This document shows positions 1-6,894 of a stretch of 27,240 bases of DNA, piece after piece (within the stretch, counting starts at the first letter, position 1; each line of letters starts with the position of its first letter). The position numbers and the translations under genes are program-made. The stretch comes from a virus. A model generated the notes under the pieces. It had not been told where the DNA came from and did no database searches. It was given only the letters and a program-made list of their open reading frames with translations. The stretch lies in the IMG/VR virus record IMGVR_UViG_3300045933_000251, positions 1-27,240 of that record, one strand, 5' to 3'.

Positions 1-1251
1 GGGTTGACGGTGGTGCCCGTCATCGTGCGCGCGCATCTGACCGACGTCCAGGTCCTGCGCATGATGGTGATCGAGAACAAGCAGCGCGAGGACCTCAACG
101 CGCTCGAGGAGGCCGAGGGGTTCCATCAGCTCACCAAACGCGGCGTGTCGCCAGACATCATCGCCACCGACATCAGGTTGTCGCGACGGTATGTCTACGA
201 CCGACTGAAGCTGTTGACTGACCTCTCGGACACCGGCAAGCAGTTGCTGTTGTCGGAGCGCATTACGGCTGGTCACGCCATCCTACTCTCACGATTGACG
301 GCCGAGCAGCAAGCGGAGGCGCTGAAGCCGAACGCGTTCGCGTTGTTCGATTACGTCGACGACTCGGCCGAGGTGTCGGACAACGATCTGCCGGCGGCCG
401 CCGGGGAGGTGACGCCGGAGCGCGTGAAGAAGCCCCGCGATCCGTACCAAGGTAGGCGGGTGGTGTCGGTCCGTCAGCTCGCGGGCTGGATCGCCGACAA
501 CTGTCGGCTCGATCTCGAGGCGCCTGCGACGAAGGCGTTGTTTCCGGACGCCACGGCGGCGATCGCGGCCGCAAAAGAGCGAGCGGAGGACGTCGTCCAC
601 ATCACGATGGACCACATCAGCCCCAAGGACGCGCAGGACGGCAAGGTCCTGCCGACTTCCGCGTGGCGTCGGGCCGACGGGAAGGAAGGGTCGAAGCGCT
701 GCGATCTCGCTGTGACGGGCGTCGTGGTCATTGGGAGTCACCGCGGCACGGCGTTCAAAGTGTGCACCCATCGTCAGTGCGACACGCACTGGCCAAAGGC
801 TGAGGGCCTCCGCGGCCGCGCGACGAGCAGCCGGAAGCCGGTCAACTATCAGGCGCAGTGGAAGAAAGACGAGGAGCGTCGCGAACGCGAGCGCGCGAAC
901 TATCAGCGCGCGCGGGCGGCGATCCTCGAGGCGTTCGCCGCCCGCGTCCGCAAGGTCTCGGTGGCTGCGCTCGCCGACTTCCTGGCGCAGGAGCTGCGGG
1001 CGCCGTTGGCGGCGGGATCGAAGCTGTTCGGGGACGTCAAGACCGGTGACGATGCGGTGCGCGCGTTGACGCTGGGCGTGATCGCCGCGCTAAATCAGTA
1101 TGCGGCGCCGCACGGCTGGCCGCGAATGGCTAAGCGGTTCGGCGTGGACCTGAAGCCGCTGCTGAAGGCGGTGCAGACGTCTGCACCGGCCGCGAAGGCC
1201 TCCGCGAAGAAGAAGCCGGCCGCGAAGGCCTCGAAGAAGCGGTCACGGTGA
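1..1251 (+). CDS. ParB/RepB/Spo0J-like partition or regulatory protein, 5' truncated
   Basis: The reading frame is open from base 1, and its first residues already match the interior of a ParB N-terminal domain (VPVIVR, then IENKQREDLNALEEAEGF, the ENxxR-type ParB box), so the true start lies upstream. A helix-turn-helix segment follows at about residues 45-85 (GVSPDIIATDIRLSRRYVYD). The long C-terminal part has CTHRQCDTHW, a possible metal site, a charged Arg/Glu-rich helix, and a Lys/Ala tail (AKKKPAAKASKK) resembling histone-H1-like basic tails. ParB-family proteins bind palindromic centromere sites as CTP switches; phage versions serve partition, transcription control or anti-host functions, and which applies here is not visible. 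No ParA is seen in the window. A 16-bp palindrome sits in its 3' end at 1171. The stop overlaps the next gene's ATG. Confidence 0.85.
   Translation, partial: GLTVVPVIVRAHLTDVQVLRMMVIENKQREDLNALEEAEGFHQLTKRGVSPDIIATDIRLSRRYVYDRLKLLTDLSDTGKQLLLSERITAGHAILLSRLTAEQQAEALKPNAFALFDYVDDSAEVSDNDLPAAAGEVTPERVKKPRDPYQGRRVVSVRQLAGWIADNCRLDLEAPATKALFPDATAAIAAAKERAEDVVHITMDHISPKDAQDGKVLPTSAWRRADGKEGSKRCDLAVTGVVVIGSHRGTAFKVCTHRQCDTHWPKAEGLRGRATSSRKPVNYQAQWKKDEERRERERANYQRARAAILEAFAARVRKVSVAALADFLAQELRAPLAAGSKLFGDVKTGDDAVRALTLGVIAALNQYAAPHGWPRMAKRFGVDLKPLLKAVQTSAPAAKASAKKKPAAKASKKRSR
1171..1186. repeat. 16-bp palindrome, copy 1 of 3
   Basis: GTGCAGACGTCTGCAC is a perfect palindrome. In this copy the symmetry extends to 20 bp (1169-1188). 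It lies inside the 3' end of the ParB-like gene, where it encodes VQTSA. Identical copies occur at 8293 and 16628. Its size and symmetry resemble a ParB or repressor binding site, but the binding partner is unknown. Confidence 0.75.
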
Positions 1252-1883
1252 TGGCGCAGATCCCACTGCTCGAGGAGATCGGCGATCCGACGCGGCGTCG
1301 GGACGACGATTTCTACGAGACGTTTCGGTGGCAGGTCGAAGCGCTGCTGCGGCGCGTCACACTGCCGGCGGACTGGCTCTATGTCGAGCCGTGTGCCGGC
1401 AACCTGGCGATCGTCGCGCCGCTGCGCGCGCGTGGGCTCATGGTGTGGGCGAACGATCTCGTACAACGCGACGCGCCGCTCGACTCGCAGCGCGACGCCC
1501 GGTCGTCGCGGCTCTATGAGGAGATCCTGGCGTCGCAGCAGCGCCGGGTCGACCTGGCGATCACGAATGTGCCCTTTGGCGAGGCGTTCGCGATCGTCGT
1601 CGAGGCCGAGCGCCAGGCGCGCGTCGGCGTGATCACGCTCTTGCGGCGGACGTGGGATGAGCCGGTGGAGGAGCGCGACGAATGGCTCGCCGCGCATCCG
1701 TGCACCGCCCAGATCGTCATGCCGCGCGCGAAGTATCGCAACACCGACTCCACCGACAGCGCGACGCACGCCTGGTTCGTCTGGGCGCGCCCGGGCAGCG
1801 GGGTGAGTGCGAAGCCGCACGACGTGGTGACGCGGCGCGAGCGCGACGAGCTCGTGGCGACCTACGGAGGTGGCCGCGGCTGA
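1251..1883 (+). CDS. SAM-dependent methyltransferase-like protein
   Basis: A 210-residue protein with features of class I DNA methyltransferases: a motif I-like SAM loop VEPCAGNLAI (residues 45-54), an acidic residue after the next strand in VWANDL (65-70), and a motif IV-like ITNVPFGEAF (104-113) where N6-adenine enzymes usually have NPPF or NPPY. The final segment (KYRNTDSTDSATHAWFVW) fits the last strands of the fold. No separate target-recognition domain is evident, as is common in short phage enzymes. The ATG at 1251 overlaps the upstream stop; a GTG three bases earlier is also possible. The first proline of the catalytic motif is replaced by valine, so activity is uncertain. It could methylate phage DNA against restriction, or be a degenerate homologue. 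Confidence 0.7.
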   Translation: MAQIPLLEEIGDPTRRRDDDFYETFRWQVEALLRRVTLPADWLYVEPCAGNLAIVAPLRARGLMVWANDLVQRDAPLDSQRDARSSRLYEEILASQQRRVDLAITNVPFGEAFAIVVEAERQARVGVITLLRRTWDEPVEERDEWLAAHPCTAQIVMPRAKYRNTDSTDSATHAWFVWARPGSGVSAKPHDVVTRRERDELVATYGGGRG

Positions 1884-2091
1884 CCGAGTTGTCACGTCAC
1901 GGCGCGCCGTCTGGGCACGATCGGTGACGCGGAGACCGTGTGGCGCCCGAGCGGTGACGACATCGGGGCGAGGGGATACCGGACGGATCAAGCCCGAACG
2001 ACGGGGTGACGAGGGACACGTCGAGACAGGCCGGGAGAGACCGGCAGCAATCGCAGTCATTCATCTGAACTGAATCCGAGGCGAGGGGGCG
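1884..2091. other. Intergenic segment with repeated GGTGACG
   Basis: This 208-base gap is one of the longest in the window. It holds GGTGACG at 1923, 1953 and 2005, with a fourth copy just upstream inside the methyltransferase-like gene at 1826. No convincing promoter boxes are seen. A 67-codon frame from a GTG at 1870 crosses it but reads as Arg-rich, low-quality sequence and is not called. The segment ends in a purine-rich ribosome-binding region (gaggcgaggggg) just before 2092. Confidence 0.35.
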
Positions 2092-2565
2092 ATGCCGTAT
2101 CGCATTCGCATCCGCGCCGGCGGCGATCTCGAGGTCGAGGTCGACACGCCGGTCGAGGTGCAGTCGTTGCTCGAGGTCGCGGTGCCGGGCGGGGTCCTGG
2201 CGCGGCCGCGGCGGGCGTTGCGGCCGGTTGCCATGGGCGTGGAGCCCGGGCCCGCGTCACCCCGTCGCGTCGCGCGTCGTACCACGGGGAAGGGTGGGCG
2301 TCCGGCGCGTGACGTGGCGCGACGCAGCCCCCCCCGTTCTCGGTCGTCCGAGGCCGTCACCGACGAGGCCCTGATCGCGATCGTGACGCGCGGGCCCGTG
2401 GCGACGGGCGCGATCGCGAAGGAAGTGCGCGTGCCGCGGCACAAGGTCACCGCGCGCCTCAACGCGCTCCAGGCGCGTGGGCTGGTGCATGCGACGGGCG
2501 CCACGATCAGCCGCCGCTGGCATCTCGGCGCGGGGCCGGCGGCGCCGGCGAGGAGGGCGCTTTGA
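2092..2565 (+). CDS. Winged-helix DNA-binding protein
   Basis: 157 residues. The N-terminal part (IRIRAGGDLEVEVDTPVEV) looks like a short beta-rich segment. The middle is a basic, low-complexity linker of Arg, Pro and Ser. Residues about 87-148 form a likely winged helix: EALIAIVTRGPVATGAIAKE followed by a recognition-helix-like VPRHKVTARLNALQARGLV and a wing ending in ISRRWHL. This resembles MarR/ArsR-type or generic phage wHTH domains that read DNA. The start is ATG 2092, preceded by a strong purine-rich site. A role in transcription control is inferred from fold only. The gene is followed closely by small phage genes in the same direction. Confidence 0.6.
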   Translation: MPYRIRIRAGGDLEVEVDTPVEVQSLLEVAVPGGVLARPRRALRPVAMGVEPGPASPRRVARRTTGKGGRPARDVARRSPPRSRSSEAVTDEALIAIVTRGPVATGAIAKEVRVPRHKVTARLNALQARGLVHATGATISRRWHLGAGPAAPARRAL

Positions 2566-2587
2566 CGACGCGCCGGAGGGCAGTGAC

Positions 2588-2902
2588 GTGGGCGGTGGTC
2601 TGAAGACGGCGCGCGTGCCGGGGACGCTCGCGGAGGCGCAGGCGATGGTCGCCTACAACGAGCGGATCCTCGCGACGAGCGGATCGCCGCAGCGCCTGCA
2701 CCGCGCGCATCAGATGCTCGCGAATCTCCGGCCGCATGTGGCGCGGCTCGAGGCGAGGGCGGCGTCGCCGCGACTGGACGCCGCGGCGGGGGCGGCCGCG
2801 ACCGCGGGTGGGGTCACGAGCGTTGCCCTCCCCTACGAGGTCGTGTGGTCCGGCACCGACAAGCGCGTGAGCTTGATCGGGAACCAGGCGAGGCGCGTAT
2901 GA
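2588..2902 (+). CDS. Hypothetical small phage protein
   Basis: 104 residues from GTG 2588, chosen because ggaggg sits about 10 bases upstream; longer readings overlap the previous gene without benefit. The first half is helical and charged (GTLAEAQAMVAYNERILATS, then RLHRAHQMLANLRPHVARLEAR). An Ala/Gly linker follows, then a C-terminal strand-like segment (PYEVVWSGTDKRVSLIG). No family is recognised. The stop overlaps the following ATG by 4 bases, so it is probably co-translated with it. Confidence 0.5.
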   Translation: MGGGLKTARVPGTLAEAQAMVAYNERILATSGSPQRLHRAHQMLANLRPHVARLEARAASPRLDAAAGAAATAGGVTSVALPYEVVWSGTDKRVSLIGNQARRV

Positions 2903-3201
2903 CGACGCTGCTCTACCTCACGCCGTTCGATCGCATCGTGGCCGGCGTTGAACGCTGGCTCGAGGCCGTCGACCGCGATCGCGACCTGGCGGCGATGGTG
3001 ATCGCGGGCTCCGGCGCGACACCGGTGCTCGAGGCGCTGCTCGATCGGCTCACGCGCGAACGCGCGGAGGTCGTCGCGCTGCTCGAGCGCCTGCGGGCCG
3101 ATCGCCATCATCCCGCGCTCTTGCTCCCCGCGCGGCCGCAGCGCATGGCCAAGGCCCTGCTGACGCCGCGGCGGCGACAGCGGATGGGGGCGGTGCGATG
3201 A
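2899..3201 (+). CDS. Hypothetical helical protein
   Basis: 100 residues, starting at ATG 2899 inside the previous gene's stop. It is mostly predicted helix with alternating acidic and basic residues (FDRIVAGVERWLEAVDRDRD; LEALLDRLTRERAEVVALLE) and ends in a strongly basic tail (RPQRMAKALLTPRRRQR). No known domain is recognised. The 4-base overlaps at both ends support translation within the cluster. Confidence 0.5.
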   Translation: MTTLLYLTPFDRIVAGVERWLEAVDRDRDLAAMVIAGSGATPVLEALLDRLTRERAEVVALLERLRADRHHPALLLPARPQRMAKALLTPRRRQRMGAVR

Positions 3202-3323
3202 CGCGCCGGCTCGGCCCGGCGGTCTTGGATCTCGTCGTCGGCCTCGTCGTCGGCGGCGTGGCCGTGACCTTCATGGGCGCGTTGCTGTGGATTGGCTGGA
3301 CGCTGCGAGGGCTGATGCCATGA
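3198..3323 (+). CDS. 41-residue single-span membrane protein
   Basis: ATG 3198 overlaps the upstream stop by 4 bases, and the stop at 3321-3323 overlaps the DUF5131 start at 3320 in the same way, which is the main support for a gene this short. After a short basic start (MTRRLG), residues 8-36 are hydrophobic (LDLVVGLVVGGVAVTFMGAL and LLWIGW), one long transmembrane helix. Function is unknown. It could be a small membrane effector or a lysis-related peptide, but nothing specific points there. Confidence 0.5.
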   Translation: MTRRLGPAVLDLVVGLVVGGVAVTFMGALLWIGWTLRGLMP

Positions 3324-4402
3324 GCGCGGCGACCTCGATTCAGTGGACGGATACGACGTGGAACCCCGTGCGTGGCTGCTCGATCGTCTCACCTGGGTGC
3401 GTGAACTGCTACGCGATGAAGCAGGCGCACCGCTTCAGCGGGCCTGGCAAGCCGTACCACGGCCTGACGAAGTTCACGGAGCGCTCTGGGCCGCAGTGGA
3501 CGGGTGTGGTGCGAACCGTTGAGGACGCACTGCTCGAGCCGCTGTCGTGGCGGAAGCCGGCGCGCGTGTTCGTCAACTCGATGTCGGACTTGTTTCACGA
3601 GGACGTGCCCGACGCGTTTCTCGACAAGGTCTTCGCTGTGATGGCGCTCGCGCCGCAGCACACGTTTCAGATCCTCACGAAGCGGGCCGAGCGAATGCGC
3701 GACTACCTCACGGCGTTCGATGTCTACGAGCGCATTGCCTACGAGGCCACGGTTGCGACGAGCGCCAACGTCTCAGGCATCGGCCTGTGGCCGCTGCGCA
3801 ATTGTTGGCTTGGCATCTCCGCTGAAGACCAGCAGCGAGCGGACGAGCGGATCCCGCTGCTGCTGCAGACGCCGGCGGCGGTGCGGTTCGTCAGCGCTGA
3901 ACCCTTGCTCGGTCCGATCGACTTCTCGCATCGTGGAAAGCCTGGTGGTCTTCCGATTTATTGGGAAGGGACAGAAGCGGATGGCCCGCTGCCGCACTAC
4001 GACGGTTTGTCGGGGCAGTTCCTCGGTTACTCGACGCGCCGAGGTTGGGCGCGCTACAGCGGCAAAGGAATCGACTGGCTGATCGTCGGCGGCGAGAGCG
4101 GACCAGGCGCACGTCCAATGGATCTCGAGTGGGCCCGCTCGATCGTCCAGCAGTGCAAGGCGGCCGGTGTCGCGTGCTTCGTGAAGCAGCTCGGAAGCTG
4201 CATCACAGGACTCAATCTGGATGGGCCGCCGTACAGTTCTCCGCCTCGTCGCGAAGGGGTCCTCGTTCATTGGACTTGTAAGGACGACAACACGTTCGGA
4301 CTCGGCGATCGGAAAGGCGGCGATCCCGCCGAGTGGCCAGAGGATTTGCGCGTGCGCGAGTGGCCGCGCGAGCAGCCGCGTCCGGAGCTGGTGCATGGCT
4401 GA
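3320..4402 (+). CDS. Phage Gp37/Gp68 family (DUF5131) three-cysteine protein
   Basis: 360 residues, clearly the Gp37/Gp68 family. The N-terminus has WTDTTWNPVRGC, then SPGCVNCYA, giving the three-cysteine motif at C20, C27 and C30, reminiscent of a radical-SAM-type or other metal cluster site. Other family hallmarks follow in order: FVNSMSDLFHEDVP, HTFQILTKRAERM, WLGISAEDQQRADERIP, FVSAEPLLGPI, IDWLIVGGESGPGARPM and ACFVKQLG. A loop of about 45 residues between the SAEPLLGP and IDWLIVGGE motifs (around residues 200-250) appears long for the core. The biochemical function is not established; family members are common in phages and mobile elements. The usual partner protein (TcmP) is not seen nearby. 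ATG 3320 overlaps the upstream small gene's stop. Confidence 0.9.
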   Translation: MSAATSIQWTDTTWNPVRGCSIVSPGCVNCYAMKQAHRFSGPGKPYHGLTKFTERSGPQWTGVVRTVEDALLEPLSWRKPARVFVNSMSDLFHEDVPDAFLDKVFAVMALAPQHTFQILTKRAERMRDYLTAFDVYERIAYEATVATSANVSGIGLWPLRNCWLGISAEDQQRADERIPLLLQTPAAVRFVSAEPLLGPIDFSHRGKPGGLPIYWEGTEADGPLPHYDGLSGQFLGYSTRRGWARYSGKGIDWLIVGGESGPGARPMDLEWARSIVQQCKAAGVACFVKQLGSCITGLNLDGPPYSSPPRREGVLVHWTCKDDNTFGLGDRKGGDPAEWPEDLRVREWPREQPRPELVHG

Positions 4403-4583
4403 CGTCGCCCGTCGGCCGAGGACCGCGCCGCGCTGTGCCTGTGGGTGCGGCCGGCGCGTGACCACGAACCAGCGGACGGGCGAGTGGTCGCTCTGCACGC
4501 GGGACACGAAGTGCTATCACCGCATGAAGGGGCAGCTCATGAAAGCGATCCGCGCCGAGGCCGCGGCGAGGTGCCATGGCTGA
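4395..4583 (+). CDS. Cys-rich microprotein 1 (zinc-ribbon-like)
   Basis: 62 residues from ATG 4395, overlapping the end of the DUF5131 gene by 8 bases and the next gene by 8. Cysteines at 14, 16, 18, 34 and 40 (RCACGCGRR, then LCTRDTKCYH) suggest one small metal-binding knuckle. The remainder is basic. The function is unknown; nucleic-acid or protein binding is plausible for such a knuckle. Confidence 0.55.
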   Translation: MADVARRPRTAPRCACGCGRRVTTNQRTGEWSLCTRDTKCYHRMKGQLMKAIRAEAAARCHG

Positions 4584-4830
4584 CCACGGGCTGCCGCCGC
4601 ACGGCGTCCGGCTCTGGTGCGCGAACTGCGCGCGGCCGGCGACCTTCATCCTGCCGCGCGTGATCCTCCAGCCCGGCGCCCTCTTTCGCACGCGCGCGGT
4701 GCTGCCCTGCGAGGGCTGCGGCTGTCTCGACTTCCAGAACGAGAAGCGCGTGATCCTGACGGCGAACGATCGCCGGTTCCTGGCGTCGATGTGCATTGCC
4801 CCGAGCTGGGCGGAGACGGTGATCCGATGA
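4576..4830 (+). CDS. Cys-rich microprotein 2 (zinc-ribbon-like)
   Basis: 84 residues. Paired cysteines WCANC (15, 18) and PCEGCGC (45, 48, 50) about 27 residues apart make a plausible treble-clef or ribbon zinc site. They are followed by a helical tail (TANDRRFLASMC). It overlaps its neighbours by 8 bases upstream and 4 bases downstream. There is no specific family match. Confidence 0.6.
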   Translation: MADHGLPPHGVRLWCANCARPATFILPRVILQPGALFRTRAVLPCEGCGCLDFQNEKRVILTANDRRFLASMCIAPSWAETVIR

Positions 4831-5171
4831 CCGACGCGCTGCATCCCGACGAGCGCGCGCTCTACGAGGCGCAGCTGCGGCGCCGCGCCGAGCAGCTCGT
4901 GCGGCTCCTCACCATGGGCCCGCCGCCCCCGACGCCGCTGCTGGCGATGTTTGTCGGGAACCTGCTGCGGGTCGCGGTGCCGCTCTGTGGCGCGCCGCTC
5001 GCCGCCGAGCTCTGTGAGTGGCTCGGCCGCGCCCTGCGCGAACAGATCGGCCGCTGTCCCTTCTGTGGCGCCGAGCGCCGCGAGGGCGCGCGGATCTGCG
5101 CGCAGTGTGTCGCGGAGGTCGAGGCGGTCGACCTGCAGCTGCTCGACACGGCCGGAGGCCCGCTGCAATGA
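4827..5171 (+). CDS. Small protein with C-terminal zinc ribbon
   Basis: 114 residues. The first 70 are predicted helical (DERALYEAQLRRRAEQLVRL and then an amphipathic segment LCGAPLAAELCEWLGRAL). Residues 77-94 are a compact zinc ribbon, CPFCGAERREGARICAQC, with C77, C80, C91 and C94. Such short ribbons occur in proteins that bind nucleic acid or mediate subunit contacts. It overlaps by 4 bases on both sides within the microprotein run. Confidence 0.6.
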   Translation: MTDALHPDERALYEAQLRRRAEQLVRLLTMGPPPPTPLLAMFVGNLLRVAVPLCGAPLAAELCEWLGRALREQIGRCPFCGAERREGARICAQCVAEVEAVDLQLLDTAGGPLQ

Positions 5172-5395
5172 CGCGCCCGTCCACCACCGATTGTCCGGAC
5201 TGCGGCGCGCCGATGGTGTCGCGGGTGCGGCAGCCCAAGGCCTGGGAGACCGATCAGCAGCCGCGGCGCTTCTGGGGCTGTTCGCGCTATCCCCGATGCA
5301 AGGGCACGCGCGATGAGATGGGGCGCTCGAGGCAAGAGCGCGAGGACGCGCGGCGTGAGGATCCGGCGCCGATGCGCCGGCTGGGGGAGGAGTGA
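5168..5395 (+). CDS. Topoisomerase-type C4 zinc-finger microprotein
   Basis: 75 residues. CPDCGAPMVSR followed by RRFWGCSRYPRCKGT matches the C4 zinc finger found at the C-terminus of bacterial topoisomerase I (zf-C4_Topoisom), with C9, C12, C38 and C44. In topoisomerases this finger contacts single-stranded DNA. Here it stands alone, followed by a charged tail (MGRSRQEREDARRED), so DNA binding is likely but strand passage is not. The 4-base overlap at ATG 5168 and overlapping downstream start place it in the same translational unit. Confidence 0.7.
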   Translation: MTRPSTTDCPDCGAPMVSRVRQPKAWETDQQPRRFWGCSRYPRCKGTRDEMGRSRQEREDARREDPAPMRRLGEE

Positions 5396-5577
5396 TGGCG
5401 CGCCACGGTGTTCGTCCTCGCTGTCGGAATCCGCGCTGCAACGCGTTTGTGGCGCGGGGGCCGCTGTGCTCGTCGTGTTGGCGCGCGGGCAGCTGGGTGG
5501 GGCTTGCGTTCCTGGTGGGCGCGCTGGGGCTTGCGTTCCTGGTGGGTGCGCTGCTGAAGCTGGCGGGGGTGCTCTGA
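5395..5577 (+). CDS. Zinc-knuckle membrane microprotein
   Basis: 60 residues from ATG 5395, whose first base is the last base of the upstream stop; GTG 5392 would add one residue. The N-terminus carries a four-cysteine knuckle (C10, C15, C25, C28; RCRNPRC then LCSSCW). Residues 33-58 form a hydrophobic helix. That helix is built from a perfect tandem peptide repeat GLAFLVGAL-GLAFLVGAL, encoded by two 27-bp units. A cytoplasmic metal knuckle tethered to the membrane is a reasonable reading; function is unknown. Confidence 0.55.
   Translation: MARHGVRPRCRNPRCNAFVARGPLCSSCWRAGSWVGLAFLVGALGLAFLVGALLKLAGVL
5500..5553 (+). repeat. Tandem duplication, 2 x 27 bp
   Basis: Units 5500-5526 and 5527-5553 differ at one base (C to T in a glycine codon), so both encode GLAFLVGAL. 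The repeat forms most of the transmembrane helix of the microprotein at 5395. Near-identity suggests a recent slippage duplication. Confidence 0.85.
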
Positions 5578-5578
5578 A

Positions 5579-6064
5579 ATGGCGCGGCGGCCGGAACCCG
5601 AAACCCGCTTCACCAAGATCAAATTCGACGGGTCGCGCGTGCGGCTCGAATACGAAGTGATTCGGCCTGGCGGTGGCGATCCCGACGAGTACGCGCTGTC
5701 GTGTGCCGATCTGCCGCTCGTTGCGTTCCGTGAGGCGCTGCGCGCGCTCGTCGACGACGTCTGCGTCATCTGCGAGTTCCCGTCGTTGGAGGCCTCGAAG
5801 GTCAAGGTGCTCGGCTGCTCGATCACCTACAAGGACGGCATCCTCGGCGCGGTGCTGACCGCCACGAAAGATCTGCTGGCCTGCCCGGCGCCGCTCATCC
5901 TGAACACGCCGCATCTGCCAGAGAAGCCGTATGGCGAGGGTGGCGGCTCGGTGCTGCCGGCGAACACGGTGCGGCGCGTGCGTGCGCTCTGCGTCGAGGC
6001 CCAGCGCTATCTGGACGGCGATCGCGAGCAAGGCTCGCTGTTCCGTAACGAGGCGGTGCACTGA
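5579..6064 (+). CDS. Conserved phage protein of unknown function
   Basis: 161 residues, ATG 5579, two bases after the preceding stop. A mixed alpha/beta pattern is visible: strands FTKIKFDGSRVRLEYEVIR and SKVKVLGCSITYKD, with helices FREALRALVDDVCVICEF and VRRVRALCVEAQRYLDG. The segment on DPDEYALSCADLPL is acidic. It resembles phage hypothetical proteins located before replication genes, but no function is assignable. The stop overlaps the replication-like gene's ATG by one base, suggesting coupling. Confidence 0.65.
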   Translation: MARRPEPETRFTKIKFDGSRVRLEYEVIRPGGGDPDEYALSCADLPLVAFREALRALVDDVCVICEFPSLEASKVKVLGCSITYKDGILGAVLTATKDLLACPAPLILNTPHLPEKPYGEGGGSVLPANTVRRVRALCVEAQRYLDGDREQGSLFRNEAVH

Positions 6065-6894
6065 TGGCGTGGGGCCGATTGCACGACCAGGCGAACGCCA
6101 ATGCGAAGCTCCTCGCGCTCAGCGATGCGGCCTGGCGCATGTGGGGCTGCGGGCTGATCTACTGCCAGTGCAACCTGACCGACGGGTTCATTCCCGACCA
6201 CGCGATTCATACCTTCGGCGTGCGAGCGAAGAACAAGGAGGCCGTCGCCGAGGAGTTGTGTCGCGTGCTGGTGCCCGGCAAAGGCCCGTGCTGGCGCCCG
6301 GTCGATGGCGGCTATCAGGTCCACGATTACCTCGATTGGAACGACTCTCGAGATGACGTGCTGGAGGGTCGAAACCGCGCGCGAGAACGGCTGACGAAAC
6401 ACCGCTCGAAACACGTTGTGAAACGCGTTTCAAATGCCGTTGTGAACGAGGTGCAGAGCGCATTTCGCGATGGGTTCAGTGCAGCGCTTGAAATGCGTTC
6501 TAAACAGGGTCCCACGTACCACGATCGTACTTGTACTAACCAGGATCTTTCGTCTGTACGGAGTACTGGTACTGAAAAGCAAGAACACGCGCCAAGCGCG
6601 TCGATGCATGTTCACGGAGTGGTTGAAACCTCGGATTCTGGCCAAGAACGCCTCATCTCGCTGCTTCGGCGCATGCGTTCTCGGGAGACGGTAGACGGCC
6701 GACCAGCGGTCCGTGTCATTGCCGCACTGGCTCGTGACGTGCTCCTGCGGCATCGTTCCGAGACCGACGACGGCGAGCTCAGAGAGCTGCTCAAAAGCGC
6801 GTGCGCGAAGGCCAATCTGAAATACGACGGGGCGAGCGTGACCGATGGTATCGAGCGGGCGCGTGCGCACCTGCAGCGAAGGCGGCTGCTGTGA
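6064..6894 (+). CDS. Replication initiator / replisome organiser-like protein
   Basis: 276 residues. The N-terminal domain (1-98), starting WGRLHDQANANAKLLALSDA and continuing WGCGLIYCQCNLTDGFIPDHAI, follows the pattern of phage replication proteins and DnaD-type organisers (an initial W, a K-L-L strand, then helices and a TDG turn). Residues 100-200 form a polar, low-complexity linker with Ser, His and Thr. The C-terminal part (200-276) is helical (RVIAALARDVLLRHRSETDD and ELRELLKSACAKANL), like a helicase-loading or DNA-binding tail. The linker-coding DNA is less GC-rich than the rest of the window and contains iteron-like repeats, as in lambda O where the origin lies inside the gene. Assignment is by pattern, not by catalytic residues. 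Confidence 0.55.
   Translation: MAWGRLHDQANANAKLLALSDAAWRMWGCGLIYCQCNLTDGFIPDHAIHTFGVRAKNKEAVAEELCRVLVPGKGPCWRPVDGGYQVHDYLDWNDSRDDVLEGRNRARERLTKHRSKHVVKRVSNAVVNEVQSAFRDGFSAALEMRSKQGPTYHDRTCTNQDLSSVRSTGTEKQEHAPSASMHVHGVVETSDSGQERLISLLRRMRSRETVDGRPAVRVIAALARDVLLRHRSETDDGELRELLKSACAKANLKYDGASVTDGIERARAHLQRRRLL
6396..6572 (+). other. Candidate internal replication origin (iterons and GTAC cluster)
   Basis: Within the replication-like gene, GAAACAC, GAAACAC and GAAACGC start at 6396, 6408 and 6420, exactly 12 bp apart. The third lies in a perfect 14-bp palindrome, TGAAACGCGTTTCA (6419-6432), which has a 13/16 degenerate relative at 6489-6504 (TGAAATGCGTTCTAAA). Downstream, six GTAC tetramers fall in 57 bp (6516, 6527, 6533, 6556, 6563, 6569) in locally AT-richer DNA. 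The arrangement of repeats followed by easily melted DNA inside an initiator gene resembles lambdoid origins. Function is inferred. Confidence 0.45.

Noticed and set aside
1870-2073. 67-codon + frame from a GTG overlapping the methyltransferase-like gene's end
   Set aside because: Arg/Thr-rich, no recognisable pattern, and it fills a gap better explained as regulatory DNA.
6516-6572. GTAC cluster as restriction or modification targets only
   Set aside because: Possible, but clustering next to 12-bp periodic repeats inside a replication-type gene is better explained as part of an origin.
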